Origin: JBBQFI01 sp038321775
GTDB taxonomy: Bacteria > Verrucomicrobiota > Verrucomicrobiia > Chthoniobacterales > UBA10450
Reading direction: 5' to 3'
NCBI GenBank assembly: GCA_038321775.1
Contig: JBBQFI010000001.1
Location: 372,001-436,000, forward strand
DNA length: 64,000 nt
This document shows, piece after piece, positions 34,538 through 43,233 of this stretch. The position numbers were made by a program, and so were the translations under genes. Under the pieces are notes generated by a model that was given only the letters and a program-made list of their open reading frames with translations, did no database searches and had not been told where the DNA came from. The first letter of the stretch is position 1. Every line of letters starts with the position of its first letter.

Positions 34538-35419
34538 TTGAAAGACGCAGGGAGATTGCTCGTTTACTTCATCGCCACACTTTTGCTCGGTGCGTTACTC
34601 GCACCGGTTTTGTATTGGTCGGTGCAATGGCTGGCCGCGCACCAGATTCTTGCGGTCCTCGCGCGCTATGACTTTGAGAAATTTTTCCATCGCGCTCTGT
34701 TGATCGCCGCAGTGGTACTGTTTTGGCCGCTCTTGCGTTCCTTAAATATTAAGAGCTGGAGCGAGCTCGGTCTTGCGCCTAACAAGCATCGCTTCCGCGA
34801 TTTGCTCGCCGGTTTTTTGCTGGCCGTCATTCCCCTACTCTGCTGCATCGCGCTTTTGCTTCTGTTGCACGGTTACTCGATTCGAAATTCCGTGCGCTGG
34901 TCGGAACTCGACAACGTCATCCTCGCCAGTCTTTTCGTACCGGTGATCGAAGAATTGTTTTTTCGCGGATTGCTTCTCGGAATTTTGCTGCGCAGCGGAA
35001 CTCGACTTGCCGCGCTCGTTTTAACTTCGGCGTTCTTCGCGATTCTTCATTTCCTCAAAGGTCCCGAGGAAACCGTCGCAACCGTCACCTGGATGTCGGG
35101 ATTCGTTTCCCTCGCAAATTCATTCGATCAATTCCGCGATCTCGCTCTCGTCCTCGGAGGATTCACGACATTGTTTCTGCTTGGTTGCGTTCTGGCTGAT
35201 GCGCGGATTCGCACACGTTCGCTCGCGCTCGCGATCGGATTGCATTGCGGATGGATTTTCGCCGCCGGACTTTTCAGCATCGTGGCGCGACCATCACAGA
35301 TTGGTCTTCCATGGGTCGGGAAAAGCTTGCTCATCGGAATTGTGCCGCTTAGCGTCGGCCTCCTGACCTGGCTGCTCATGCACTTCTGGTTGAACCATGT
35401 CGCCTCTCGCGAAACTTGA
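34538..35419 (+). CDS. CPBP family intramembrane glutamic endopeptidase
   Basis: 293 aa with about eight membrane segments. The CPBP (Abi/Rce1-like) motif 1 is VIEELFFRGLLLGILL with the catalytic Glu pair EE and Arg; motif 2 is AFFAILHFLKG with the His; a further conserved His lies in GLHCGWIFAAG. Such enzymes cleave within or near membranes; bacterial substrates are mostly unknown. The start is a TTG at 34538 (MKDAGRLL), 25 bases from the divergent small-protein gene. Its 3' end overlaps comF by 23 bases, indicating a shared message. Confidence 0.88.
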   Translation: MKDAGRLLVYFIATLLLGALLAPVLYWSVQWLAAHQILAVLARYDFEKFFHRALLIAAVVLFWPLLRSLNIKSWSELGLAPNKHRFRDLLAGFLLAVIPLLCCIALLLLLHGYSIRNSVRWSELDNVILASLFVPVIEELFFRGLLLGILLRSGTRLAALVLTSAFFAILHFLKGPEETVATVTWMSGFVSLANSFDQFRDLALVLGGFTTLFLLGCVLADARIRTRSLALAIGLHCGWIFAAGLFSIVARPSQIGLPWVGKSLLIGIVPLSVGLLTWLLMHFWLNHVASRET

Positions 35420-36125
35420 GCCGCTTCGCGCGATCGTCTCGCTCTTTTATCCGCCGCTTTGCGTGGTCTGCTCGGCGAACATTGAGCATGAAAAATATCT
35501 CTGCCCTCAGTGCATCGAGAAAGCGCCCCGCATCAAACCGCCTTTCTGCGAGAAATGCTCCGAACAATTCGACGGCGCGATCACCGGTAGCTTTTCCTGC
35601 GCGAACTGCGCGCATCGTCATCTCCATTTCGATGCTGCCGTCTCGCGTTATCGCAGTCGCGGCATCGTCCGCACGCTGGTGCACCAATTTAAGTACGGCC
35701 GGCAATTTCATCTGCGCCATCCGCTGGCCGATTGGTTAGGCGAAACGCTCCATGATCCGCGTTTGCGCGACCGACGTTTCGATATCGTTGTCCCCGTGCC
35801 GCTGCATCCGGCGCGGGAACGCGAGCGCGGTTTTAATCAAGCGCGCGTGCTGGCGGATTTGTTAGGCGCAAAAATATCCGTTCCCGTTCGTCCCTCTCTC
35901 GAGCGCATTCGCTTCACCACCACCCAGACCGCGTTCGATCGCACCGAGCGCATGGAAAATTTGCGCGATGCCTTTCGTTTACGACCGCAGGCGCCCGTGC
36001 AAGATTTGCGCGTGCTTCTCATCGATGATGTCCTGACGACCGGTTCGACTTTGAGCGAATGCGCCCGCGTCCTGAAAAAGGCGGGCGCGATTTCTGTTCA
36101 CGCCGCCACCGCTGCACGCGCATAA
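35397..36125 (+). CDS. comF: ComF family protein / amidophosphoribosyltransferase-like
   Basis: 242 aa. A zinc-ribbon-like N-terminus holds four CxxC-type pairs (PPLCVVCSANI, YLCPQCIE, FCEKCSEQF, CANCAHRH). The phosphoribosyltransferase domain ends with the PRPP loop VLLIDDVLTTGSTLSECARVL; VPVPLHPARERERGFNQA is the ComF-specific segment. In naturally competent bacteria ComF helps import single-stranded DNA. That matters here because the genome carries an uptake-sequence-like repeat. It lies between a CPBP protease (overlapping) and accD (three-base gap). Confidence 0.9.
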   Translation: MSPLAKLEPLRAIVSLFYPPLCVVCSANIEHEKYLCPQCIEKAPRIKPPFCEKCSEQFDGAITGSFSCANCAHRHLHFDAAVSRYRSRGIVRTLVHQFKYGRQFHLRHPLADWLGETLHDPRLRDRRFDIVVPVPLHPARERERGFNQARVLADLLGAKISVPVRPSLERIRFTTTQTAFDRTERMENLRDAFRLRPQAPVQDLRVLLIDDVLTTGSTLSECARVLKKAGAISVHAATAARA

Positions 36126-36128
36126 CCC

Positions 36129-36974
36129 ATGGCAATCTTCAAAAAACCGTCGATCAAAACGCAGAGCCGCAAGAGACGCGAAATGCCGCCGGGGCTCTTT
36201 CAAAAATGCCCGGGCTGCGGCGAAGTCATTCACGAGATCGAACTCACCGAAAACCAGCGCGTTTGTCCGCGTTGCGATTATCACTTCGCCATGTCGGCCA
36301 AGGACCGGATCGCTGGCCTGCTCGACCAAGAGACGTTCATCGAAACCGATTCGGGCTTGAGCTCAATCGACACCTTGAAATTTCAAGGCATGGCCTCCTA
36401 CAAAGATCGGCTGCGCAAATATCAGGACAATACCGGCTTGGTCGACGCGGTTCTAAGCGGTCACGGATTTATCGATGGCTACAAAGTTGCGATCGCAGTG
36501 ATGGATTTCAGTTTTCTTGCCGCAACCATGGGTTCGGTGGTGGGCGAAAGAATTACGCGCACGATCGAGTACGGCACGAAGAATCAAGCCGCCGTGATCA
36601 TCGTCTGCGCTTCAGGCGGAGCGCGCATGTACGAAGGCATGCTCAGCCTGATGCAAATGGCAAAGACAAGCGGCGCGCTTGCGCGTCACGCCGAGGCGCA
36701 TCTGCCGTATATTTCCGTCCTCACCAATCCGACCACCGCAGGCGTTATGGCCAGCTTCGGTTCGTTAGGCGACGTCATTGTGGCGGAGCCCGGGAGCATG
36801 ATTGGATTCGCCGGACCGCGCGTGATCAAGGAAACAACGCACCAGGATTTGCCCGAAGGTTTCCAGACGGCGGAATTTCTCGAAGAGCACGGCTTGGTCG
36901 ATCTCATCGTGCATCGCAAAAACATGCGGCCGCAGATCAGCCAATTCCTCAGTTACTTTTCCACCCCGCAGTGA
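36129..36974 (+). CDS. accD: acetyl-CoA carboxylase carboxyltransferase subunit beta
   Basis: 281 aa. The N-terminal zinc finger is visible as FQKCPGCGEVIHE and VCPRCDYHFAM, as expected for AccD. The crotonase-fold core has SFLAATMGSVVGERITR, IIVCASGGARMYEGMLSLMQM, YISVLTNPTTAGVMASFGSLGD and MIGFAGPRVIKETTHQ. It forms malonyl-CoA for fatty-acid synthesis together with AccA, which is not in the window. folC follows, as in many genomes; a disrupted REP-like element separates the two. Confidence 0.96.
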   Translation: MAIFKKPSIKTQSRKRREMPPGLFQKCPGCGEVIHEIELTENQRVCPRCDYHFAMSAKDRIAGLLDQETFIETDSGLSSIDTLKFQGMASYKDRLRKYQDNTGLVDAVLSGHGFIDGYKVAIAVMDFSFLAATMGSVVGERITRTIEYGTKNQAAVIIVCASGGARMYEGMLSLMQMAKTSGALARHAEAHLPYISVLTNPTTAGVMASFGSLGDVIVAEPGSMIGFAGPRVIKETTHQDLPEGFQTAEFLEEHGLVDLIVHRKNMRPQISQFLSYFSTPQ

Positions 36975-36976
36975 AC

Positions 36977-37030
36977 GTGGGAGGGGCCTTCCCGGAACGC
37001 CGAAGCGAAGCGAAGGAGGCAGTGCCGCGA
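36977..37030. repeat. REP-like half element interrupted by 30 bases
   Basis: GTGGGAGGGGCCTT (36977-36990) and AGTGCCGCGA (37021-37030) together reproduce the REP arm seen at 17905 and 32910 (one base differs), but 30 extra bases lie exactly between the two halves. The inserted part contains short AGCGA repeats and an AAGGAGG that sits two bases before the likely GTG start of folC. Confidence 0.7.
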
Positions 37031-38275
37031 CCTTTCACTTCTTATCAAGAAGCTCTTTCCTGGCTTTACGGCACTCAGCTTTTCGGAATCAAACTTGGTT
37101 TGGAAAGTGTGCACCGCCTTTTCGCCGAGCTGAAAATTCCAGACCCCGCGCAGCGCATCATCCACGTCGCGGGCACGAACGGAAAAGGTTCCGTCTGCGC
37201 CATGATCGATTCCATTCTGCGCGCGCAAGGTTATCGCAGCGGTCTGTTCACCTCCCCTCACCTCGTCAGCTTTCGCGAACGAATTCAGATCAACGGCGAA
37301 ATGATTTCCGAAAGCGACGTTGCGCTTGGCCTAACGAAGATTCGCGATCGCGTCGCAGACTGGGATCCGCATCCCACGTTTTTTGAAATCATCACCGCGC
37401 TCGCTTTGCTCCATTTTCGCGAACACGAAGCCGAATTCGTTATCCTCGAAACCGGCATGGGCGGTCGCCTCGATGCCACGAATGCCGCGCAACCGATTGT
37501 CTCGGTCATCACGCCGATCGATCTCGATCACCAAAAATGGCTGGGTCATACTTTGATCGCAATCGCCGGCGAAAAAGCGGGAATCATCAAAGCCAAAACG
37601 CCCGTTGTTTCCGCGAGGCAGTTACCTGAAGCCGAAAAGATCATTCGCGCACGTGCCACCGAATGCGAAGCGTCGTTACAATTCGTTAGGGAAACTTACT
37701 CGGGCGAGGTCGCGCTCGTTGGCACCCATCAAAAACAAAACGCCGCGCTCGCGATTGCGACTTTGCGTAGCGCAAGCATTGCGATCGACGACGCATCGAT
37801 TGCGCGCGGTCTGGCAACAGTCACTTGGCCCGCCCGCTTTCAGCATTGGGACGAACGCACCGTCATCGACGGCGCGCACAATCCCGCGGGCGCACACATG
37901 CTTGCAGAAACCTGGCGCGAAAAATTTGCCGACGCTCGCGCCACGATCATTCTCGCCGTCCTGTCCGACAAAGATCTTGCCGGCATTTGCCGCGCGCTAT
38001 CCTGCATCGCCGAACGTTTCCTCTTGCCTCGCATTCGCAGCGAACGTGCCGCACCTCCGGAGGATCTCGCGGCCATCCTCCGCGAAGCTGGTAGGGCGCG
38101 ACCGCCGGGCGCGCCGACGATTGCAATTCAGACTGCCGACACTTTTGCCAACGCGCTCACGAAAGCCCGCTCCTACGGCGAAAGAATCCTCATCACCGGT
38201 TCACTCCATTTTGCCGGCGAAACGCTCGCTTTTTTAGAAGGTGTTCCCGCGGCCTACGAGGAATGTTTGCAATAA
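37022..38275 (+). CDS. folC: bifunctional folylpolyglutamate synthase/dihydrofolate synthase
   Basis: Mur-ligase-like enzyme adding glutamate to folates, about 417 aa. The ATP loop is IIHVAGTNGKGSVCAMIDSI, then GLFTSPHLVSFRERIQING, FEIITALALLHF, ILETGMGGRLDATNA, IDLDHQKWLG and IAGEKAGIIK, with VIDGAHNPAGAHM in the C-terminal domain. The frame is open far upstream through accD, but homology starts at FTSYQEALSWLYG, so the GTG at 37022 is best; a GTG at 36971 overlapping the accD stop is the alternative. Residues encoded by 38090-38119 (GRARPPGAP) come from a REP-like element. Confidence 0.92.
   Translation: MPRPFTSYQEALSWLYGTQLFGIKLGLESVHRLFAELKIPDPAQRIIHVAGTNGKGSVCAMIDSILRAQGYRSGLFTSPHLVSFRERIQINGEMISESDVALGLTKIRDRVADWDPHPTFFEIITALALLHFREHEAEFVILETGMGGRLDATNAAQPIVSVITPIDLDHQKWLGHTLIAIAGEKAGIIKAKTPVVSARQLPEAEKIIRARATECEASLQFVRETYSGEVALVGTHQKQNAALAIATLRSASIAIDDASIARGLATVTWPARFQHWDERTVIDGAHNPAGAHMLAETWREKFADARATIILAVLSDKDLAGICRALSCIAERFLLPRIRSERAAPPEDLAAILREAGRARPPGAPTIAIQTADTFANALTKARSYGERILITGSLHFAGETLAFLEGVPAAYEECLQ
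38090..38119 (+). repeat. GC-rich REP-like element inside folC
   Basis: Begins GGTAGGGCGCGACCGCCGGG and ends GCGCGCCGACG. A near-identical copy in reverse orientation lies at 40063-40092, between metG and a permease gene. Here it is in frame within the C-terminal part of FolC, adding about ten residues that look like an insertion. Confidence 0.7.
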
Positions 38276-38419
38276 AGAGACGCGGGAGGATGCACAGCAC
38301 ACCATTTGAATCCCGAATCGAGCCGACTCGCGCGATTGGTATCAGTTTTCGTCAGCTCTAAGAGCGGAATCCCTCGCCGCGGATTGAGTCGCCCGGGCTT
38401 TCTTTTCCTCTTCCCGAAG

Positions 38420-40021
38420 CTACGATTCGATCCGCGGGAACAATGGCGTCGGTTTCCCGACAACATGCCCGTCCGGCAACTTCCCCCACTCCGCGTCGGC
38501 TAACGAGAAGCGCTCTTCCTTTCCGCTTAACTCCATCTTCCAATTGAGCTGATCGAAAATCCCATGCGCCGCCTTCGGTAAAACGGGCGAAATCAAAATC
38601 GCGATGATGCGAAGCGACTCGATAAGGTGGTACAATACGAAATCCAGATGTTCCTTCTCACCAGCTTCCTTCGCTAGTTTCCATGGCGCCGTAACTTCAA
38701 CGATTCCATTTCCCAAAAGCCCAATATTGACCGCCATCCCAAGTCCTTTCGTCGGATTGCAGAAATCCACGGCTTCTTTGTAATTCGCTAGGGAGCGTGG
38801 AATTTCGACCTCGATACAATTTCGTAACTCCGCCGAACCAAGTCCGTCGGTGAGTTTATCAGCTGCTGACGTTTTGATAATTCCTTCTCGGTAGCGAATC
38901 GACATGTTCAACGAACGATTGAGCAAATTTCCAATCACGTTTGCCAGATCTGTATTCCAAGTCGTGATCATTAACGCCTCTACAAAGTCGGCGTCCTTAC
39001 CGGTGACAATTTCTTTTGTAAGGTAGTAACGTACCGCTTCGCAGCTGTAACTGTCCGCCAGGGCATTTGGATCGATAACGTTACCTAACGACTTGCTCAT
39101 CTTCGCGCCGGAAATATTCCACCATCCGTGCACAAGCAATTTAGGCATTTGTTCGTCGGGGAAACCGAGCGCGTGCAGCATAATCGGCCAATAAATTCCG
39201 TGCGCGGGGATCATGATGTCTTTGCCGATGACGTGCAGCGCGGGCCACCATTTTCGGAATTCGTTAGGCTGCGCGTCGAAGTCTTTGATCGCCGGATCGT
39301 AGCCGATGAAGCTGATGTAATTACTCAGCGCGTCGAACCAGACGTAGTTGACGAAATCGCGATCGAACGGCAATTCGATGCCCCAGCTCAAGCGCGATTT
39401 CGGGCGCGAGATGCAAAGATCGCCGGATAATTTTTCGACGGCGTTGACTAATTCCTTCTGACGAAAATCAGGCGTGACGAAATCAGTGTGCGATTTGAGA
39501 AATCCAAGCAACCAGTCTTTGTGGTCGCTCAGTTTGAAGTAATAATTTTCTTCTTCGCGGTGCTCGACTTGTCCCCACTCCGGACCAAACTCACCATCGA
39601 GCCCGCGCTCTTTGTCAGTGAGGAATTGTTCCTGGCGAATACTGTAATAACCGGCCTGTTTGTCCTTGTAGATTTGGCCTTCGTCGTAAAGACGCTGCAA
39701 CATTCCCTGCACGCATTTCCTGTGCAATGGATCAGTCGTCGCGGCCCAGCGATCGTAGCGGACATCGAGTTTCTGCCAGAGCGCTTGAAATTTCTCGGTG
39801 ATGTCCCTAACGAATTGTTCCGGCGATACTCCGGCCTTCTCCGCGGACTGCTGCACTTTCTGTCCGTGCTGATCGACGCCGGTGAGGAAGAAAACTTCGT
39901 CGCCTTTCAGTCGATGATAACGCGCCAGAACGTCGGCCAGGATTTTTTCGTAGGCATGACCGATGTGCGGCGGCGAGTTCGTGTAATCGATCGCCGTGGT
40001 GATGTAGAATTTATCGGGCAT
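38420..40021 (-). CDS. metG: methionyl-tRNA synthetase
   Basis: Class I synthetase of 533 aa. The HIGH motif is in YTNSPPHIGHAYEKILADV and the KMSKS motif in ISGAKMSKSLGNVIDP. FFLTGVDQHGQKVQQSAEKAG, NYVWFDALSNYISFIGY and the anticodon-binding helices (NLLNRSLNMSIRYREG) are present. The zinc-knuckle Cys set of the long MetG type is replaced by a short connective peptide, and no C-terminal tRNA-binding domain is fused, so this is the short form. Three dispersed 8-mers lie in it. The gene stands alone between convergent folC and a REP-like element. Confidence 0.95.
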   Translation of the reverse strand: MPDKFYITTAIDYTNSPPHIGHAYEKILADVLARYHRLKGDEVFFLTGVDQHGQKVQQSAEKAGVSPEQFVRDITEKFQALWQKLDVRYDRWAATTDPLHRKCVQGMLQRLYDEGQIYKDKQAGYYSIRQEQFLTDKERGLDGEFGPEWGQVEHREEENYYFKLSDHKDWLLGFLKSHTDFVTPDFRQKELVNAVEKLSGDLCISRPKSRLSWGIELPFDRDFVNYVWFDALSNYISFIGYDPAIKDFDAQPNEFRKWWPALHVIGKDIMIPAHGIYWPIMLHALGFPDEQMPKLLVHGWWNISGAKMSKSLGNVIDPNALADSYSCEAVRYYLTKEIVTGKDADFVEALMITTWNTDLANVIGNLLNRSLNMSIRYREGIIKTSAADKLTDGLGSAELRNCIEVEIPRSLANYKEAVDFCNPTKGLGMAVNIGLLGNGIVEVTAPWKLAKEAGEKEHLDFVLYHLIESLRIIAILISPVLPKAAHGIFDQLNWKMELSGKEERFSLADAEWGKLPDGHVVGKPTPLFPRIES

Positions 40022-40062
40022 GCGCCGTTGACAGTGATGGAACCGAACGCACTGCGCAACTG

Positions 40063-40092
40063 CGTCGGCGCGACGGGCCGTCGCGCCCTACC
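40063..40092 (-). repeat. GC-rich REP-like element between the permease and metG genes
   Basis: The reverse complement begins GGTAGGGCGCGACGGCCCGT, matching the element inside folC at 38090 apart from a few bases. The GC-rich arms (GGCGCGAC and GTCGCGCC) can pair, so it may act as a terminator for the permease operon, which ends a few bases away. Confidence 0.7.
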
Positions 40093-40097
40093 AAAAC

Positions 40098-41213
40098 TCA
40101 ATGATGCGCGTGATGCGGTCCGCTGGAATTGCGAGAACGCAGATACAGAACGAGAAAAATCCCGCCGACCACGACCGCAACAATGTCGAGCCAGCTCGTG
40201 TAATTCCACGAGATCATGGCGTGTTGCACGGCGCTTGGCGGACGCGGCCCGGTCGGAATCAAACCACAAATGTTGAAGAGCAGATCGACGACGAGGCCGG
40301 CGATGACAGCAGCGATGTAGAAGATCACCGTGATGTAGGTCGCAGCGCGCGTGCCGTAATATTTTCCGTAGATAATAATGAGCGGGACGACGAGCAGGTC
40401 GGCGTAGATGAATGAAATCACGCCGCCGAAACTGATACCGTTCGCCCAAAGATGACTCGCGAGCGGAATGTTGCCGACCGAACAGACAAACGATGCGATG
40501 GCGATGATCGGACCGACGAGTGCGTTCTCAATCAAATGCAGAGCGCCTGAATCGCTCTGCAGAAAGAGCGCGCTCCACCAGGAATGTGGAACGAGCGTGG
40601 CGATGAAGCCCGCAATAAGAAATCCGGCGAGCAATTCTTTCCAAAGCATCATCCAATCCATCATGAAAGCGCTGGCCATTGCGCTCCATTTTCCGTTTCC
40701 GGCGGAGCCGTGATGATGCTCATGTTCGCCCTCGCCATGGCAGCAATCTGAGCCGCCGCTTTTTTTCTCCGCACGTGTGCGCATTTCCTCCTGCACATTT
40801 TTCGGCATGAAGAAACGCACCATCAATCCGACAAGCGCAATGAGGACGAATGCGCCGACGAATTCCGCGAGGACGAATCGCCAGCCCATCAAAATCCAAA
40901 GGACAACACCGAGTTCGATCACGAGATTGGTAGAAGCGAACATAAATGCGAGCGCGGGAATAATCGCGGCGCCTTGTTGAATCGCGCTGCGCCCGGCGGC
41001 GGCTGCGGCGTACGAACAGGAACTACTCGCCGCGCCAAATCCCGTCGCGGCTGCGATCGATTTCAAGCTCGTTTTTCCAAACGCGCGACTCATACGCTCC
41101 TTGCTCACGAAAACCTGGAGTGCCGCGGAAATGCTAAACCCGAGCACGAGGGCCCAGAACGTCGCCCAAAGCATCGCGAGCGCATGATACAAACTCATCC
41201 AAAGCCAATTCAT
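40098..41213 (-). CDS. permease, probable metal or arsenic efflux (DUF318/SO_0444-like)
   Basis: 371 aa from the ATG at 41213, which has the ribosome site ggaagg nine bases upstream; the frame's upstream extension is unlike protein. Eight to ten membrane segments are arranged as two halves, each with a conserved polar loop: GFGAASSSCSYAAAAAGRSA and SFVCSVGNIPLASHLW. A central cytoplasmic His-rich stretch (GSDCCHGEGEHEHHHGSAG) and a C-terminal HHAHH probably bind metal ions. Relatives export arsenicals or Cu/Zn. A tiny Cys-rich protein gene lies upstream on the same strand, likely in the same operon. Confidence 0.82.
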   Translation of the reverse strand: MNWLWMSLYHALAMLWATFWALVLGFSISAALQVFVSKERMSRAFGKTSLKSIAAATGFGAASSSCSYAAAAAGRSAIQQGAAIIPALAFMFASTNLVIELGVVLWILMGWRFVLAEFVGAFVLIALVGLMVRFFMPKNVQEEMRTRAEKKSGGSDCCHGEGEHEHHHGSAGNGKWSAMASAFMMDWMMLWKELLAGFLIAGFIATLVPHSWWSALFLQSDSGALHLIENALVGPIIAIASFVCSVGNIPLASHLWANGISFGGVISFIYADLLVVPLIIIYGKYYGTRAATYITVIFYIAAVIAGLVVDLLFNICGLIPTGPRPPSAVQHAMISWNYTSWLDIVAVVVGGIFLVLYLRSRNSSGPHHAHH

Positions 41214-41261
41214 TCTTCGTTCCTTCCTTGATTCGTTAGGCCGCGACCGAACGGCGGCTGC

Positions 41262-41284
41262 GGCCGGGATCGGCGATCCCGGCC
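41262..41284. repeat. perfect hairpin between the Cys-rich protein and permease genes
   Basis: GGCCGGGATC and GATCCCGGCC enclose a GGC loop: a 10-bp stem of very high stability. Lying inside the presumed two-gene transcript, it could attenuate the permease or protect the upstream message; no U-run follows on the minus strand, so it is not a classical terminator. Confidence 0.7.
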
Positions 41285-41310
41285 ACAACGCTGCCGAACC
41301 GTGCAGTCTA

Positions 41311-41451
41311 TTATTGTTTCACCATCTTCGTCCCGCAGCAGCAGGTCGGCGCGTCGTTCCCGGCTTTTTCCGCCGGTGCGCCTTTTGTCACTTTCACTTC
41401 ACAGCCGCAATCCGACTTCGGACATTTATAAGTAGCTCCTTCTTCCAACAT
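41311..41451 (-). CDS. small Cys-rich metal-binding-like protein, 46 aa
   Basis: Starts at an ATG at 41451 with a textbook ribosome site (AAAGGAGGTGAAG, seven to eight bases before). The product MLEEGATYKCPKSDCGCEVK contains CPKSDCGC, and its C-terminus has PTCCCGTKMVKQ: six Cys in 46 residues. The pattern C-x4-C-x-C ... CCC suggests a metallothionein-like or zinc-ribbon-like metal binder. It precedes the metal permease gene and probably supplies or buffers its substrate. The longer frame to 41544 has no ribosome site. Confidence 0.75.
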   Translation of the reverse strand: MLEEGATYKCPKSDCGCEVKVTKGAPAEKAGNDAPTCCCGTKMVKQ

Positions 41452-41579
41452 GTTCTTCACCTCCTTTTCATTGTTAATATTCAATCGCTGCTCGGACCGG
41501 TCCCGTCTCCTTTTCTGTTGGCGACCAGTGAGCGGATCGCTCATTTTGGCTTGACGTTCAAACTCTCCTTCTGCCCATT

Positions 41580-42776
41580 TTAAGATTTGCTCAAACGCCG
41601 CAGCGTCATCAGATAATAAACCGTCCCGATTCCACCGAGGATCGATGCTGAGAAGAAATTAACGCCCGGCCCGAACGTCCAGAGCCACGCCCCGAGGAAG
41701 GCGCCCGTGCTCACGAGAAGATCGCGCACCAGGTAATAGGCGCCGATCATCTGTCCGCGACGTTGCGGGTGACAGTACCCGATGATGAGCGCCTTGCGCG
41801 AGGTGTCGCCAAATTCTTTCAGCCCGCGAATGGCAAAGGCCAGCGCGAGCAGCGCGAAACTGCCGGAGAACCAGAGGGCGATTGGGAAAAGGGTGAACAT
41901 GATAAAGGTGACGAAAACGAACGGTTCACGCCCGTACTTATCGGCGAAATGCGATGCCGGAATGATGCAGAGGGTCGCCGCCAGCACTTCAATCGTGACG
42001 AGCAGGCCGACCTGTTTCGCGTCGGCGCCGACGTCATCCATTGCGTAGATCACCACCCAGGCGAAAGGAATCCGTTCGCAGAAGCGAATGAGAATGTCGC
42101 TGAGGAGGAGGCGTCGAAGAGGAGCATTGAAGTTCGTTAGGCTGCGCCAGAACGTCCAGCGTTCCGGCTTGCTCACCGCGGCCGGTGCGACTTCGCGCAA
42201 CTGTCGTTGCACGGTGATCGTCGCAAGCGAAACGATGATCGAGACGAGCAACCCGATCCGCACGCCGCGGATTACGCCGAAGCGATCGATCAACACCCCG
42301 CCGAGAAAGGGCGCAATCATGACCGGCAGCCTTTTGATGACCGACTGCATGCCGATGCCCATCGAGTGGCGATTCGCTTCCAGCGTTTCGGCGATTAACG
42401 AAAAGGTGGCCGGGAGCGAAAAGCAGGTCCAAGACAGAAAGAGGAACATCCCGCAGATCACCGCCCCCCAGCGTGGGACGAGCAGGGCGATGGCGTAGCC
42501 CGCGATGGATAAGACGTTGAAGGCGATAAAGGCGCGGCGAAATCCCCAACGATCGACGACAAGGCCGCCCGGATAGGCGTAGACCGCTCCGAGTAAAGTC
42601 CGGATCGCGTCGAACGTGCCGATGATGAAAATTGTCGCGCCGAGCGCCTGGAGATATTTCGGGATGAATCGCATCCACAATTCTTCGCCGGCGCCGATCG
42701 CAAAAATGGAGACGAGAAGGATGACGAGGTTGCGCCGCAACCCGAAGAACTCCGCGAGCGCGCGCCGATTTTTCAT
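41580..42776 (-). CDS. MFS transporter
   Basis: Twelve-helix major facilitator, about 398 aa from MKNRRALAEFFG. An upstream ATG at 42851 would overlap the preceding ChrB-type gene by 41 bases. Motif A-like loops are PGGLVVDRWGFRRAF between TM2 and TM3 and HFADKYGREPFVF in the second half. The substrate is not evident from sequence; the adjacent chrB-type genes make chromate or another oxyanion plausible. The gene is downstream of, and co-directional with, the short ChrB-like gene. Confidence 0.85.
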   Translation of the reverse strand: MKNRRALAEFFGLRRNLVILLVSIFAIGAGEELWMRFIPKYLQALGATIFIIGTFDAIRTLLGAVYAYPGGLVVDRWGFRRAFIAFNVLSIAGYAIALLVPRWGAVICGMFLFLSWTCFSLPATFSLIAETLEANRHSMGIGMQSVIKRLPVMIAPFLGGVLIDRFGVIRGVRIGLLVSIIVSLATITVQRQLREVAPAAVSKPERWTFWRSLTNFNAPLRRLLLSDILIRFCERIPFAWVVIYAMDDVGADAKQVGLLVTIEVLAATLCIIPASHFADKYGREPFVFVTFIMFTLFPIALWFSGSFALLALAFAIRGLKEFGDTSRKALIIGYCHPQRRGQMIGAYYLVRDLLVSTGAFLGAWLWTFGPGVNFFSASILGGIGTVYYLMTLRRLSKS

Positions 42777-42810
42777 CAGCAAGTTGGAACCGGCTCCGCT
42801 GAACAAGCAA

Positions 42811-43230
42811 TCAACCGGTCCGGCGTTGGCACTCGGCAAAGAGCGCATCATACACGACGGACTCGCGAGCGAGGATTTCGTGATCGCTCAGCCCGAGGGC
42901 GCTGAAGCCGTGCGCGACCCAGCGCAGACCTTCGCCCGCAGGATGGGGATTTGCCGGGCGCGAATCTGCAGCCCTAACGATCTCCGCGAGCAGACGAAGC
43001 GCGGGATCGGCTAGTTCGTATTTCTTGATGAAGGAGTCGAAGGAAACGTCTTCTCCATTATGGCCGAGCTCACAATTCGGTACGTCGTAGATCGTTCCCT
43101 CTTTCAACTTCGCCCAATCGGTCTCGTGCGGCAGAAAGACGAACTCGGCCTCGGGATCGACGAACTTCATGATCAGCCAGGGGCAGGCTACTCGATCCAC
43201 TTTCACTCCGCTCCGCGTGATCCATTTCAT
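42811..43230 (-). CDS. ChrB C-terminal-domain protein (chromate-resistance-like)
   Basis: 139 aa from the ATG at 43230 (MKWITRSGVKVDRVACPWLI). This block, and the following FVDPEAEFVFLPHETDWA, CELGHNGEDVSFDSF and the final GLSDHEILARESVVYDALF, correspond to the C-terminal half of ChrB. It lacks the N-terminal regulatory half present in the divergent neighbour at 43265. An ATG at 43251 is possible. The intergenic distance to the divergent gene is about 34 bases, so the two share control DNA. Confidence 0.82.
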   Translation of the reverse strand: MKWITRSGVKVDRVACPWLIMKFVDPEAEFVFLPHETDWAKLKEGTIYDVPNCELGHNGEDVSFDSFIKKYELADPALRLLAEIVRAADSRPANPHPAGEGLRWVAHGFSALGLSDHEILARESVVYDALFAECQRRTG

Positions 43231-43233
43231 GAT

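Noticed and set aside
36059..37021. Upstream extension of the folC frame through accD
   Set aside because: The extra 320 codons are an out-of-frame shadow of comF/accD with Arg-rich composition; FolC homology starts only after the GTG at 37022.
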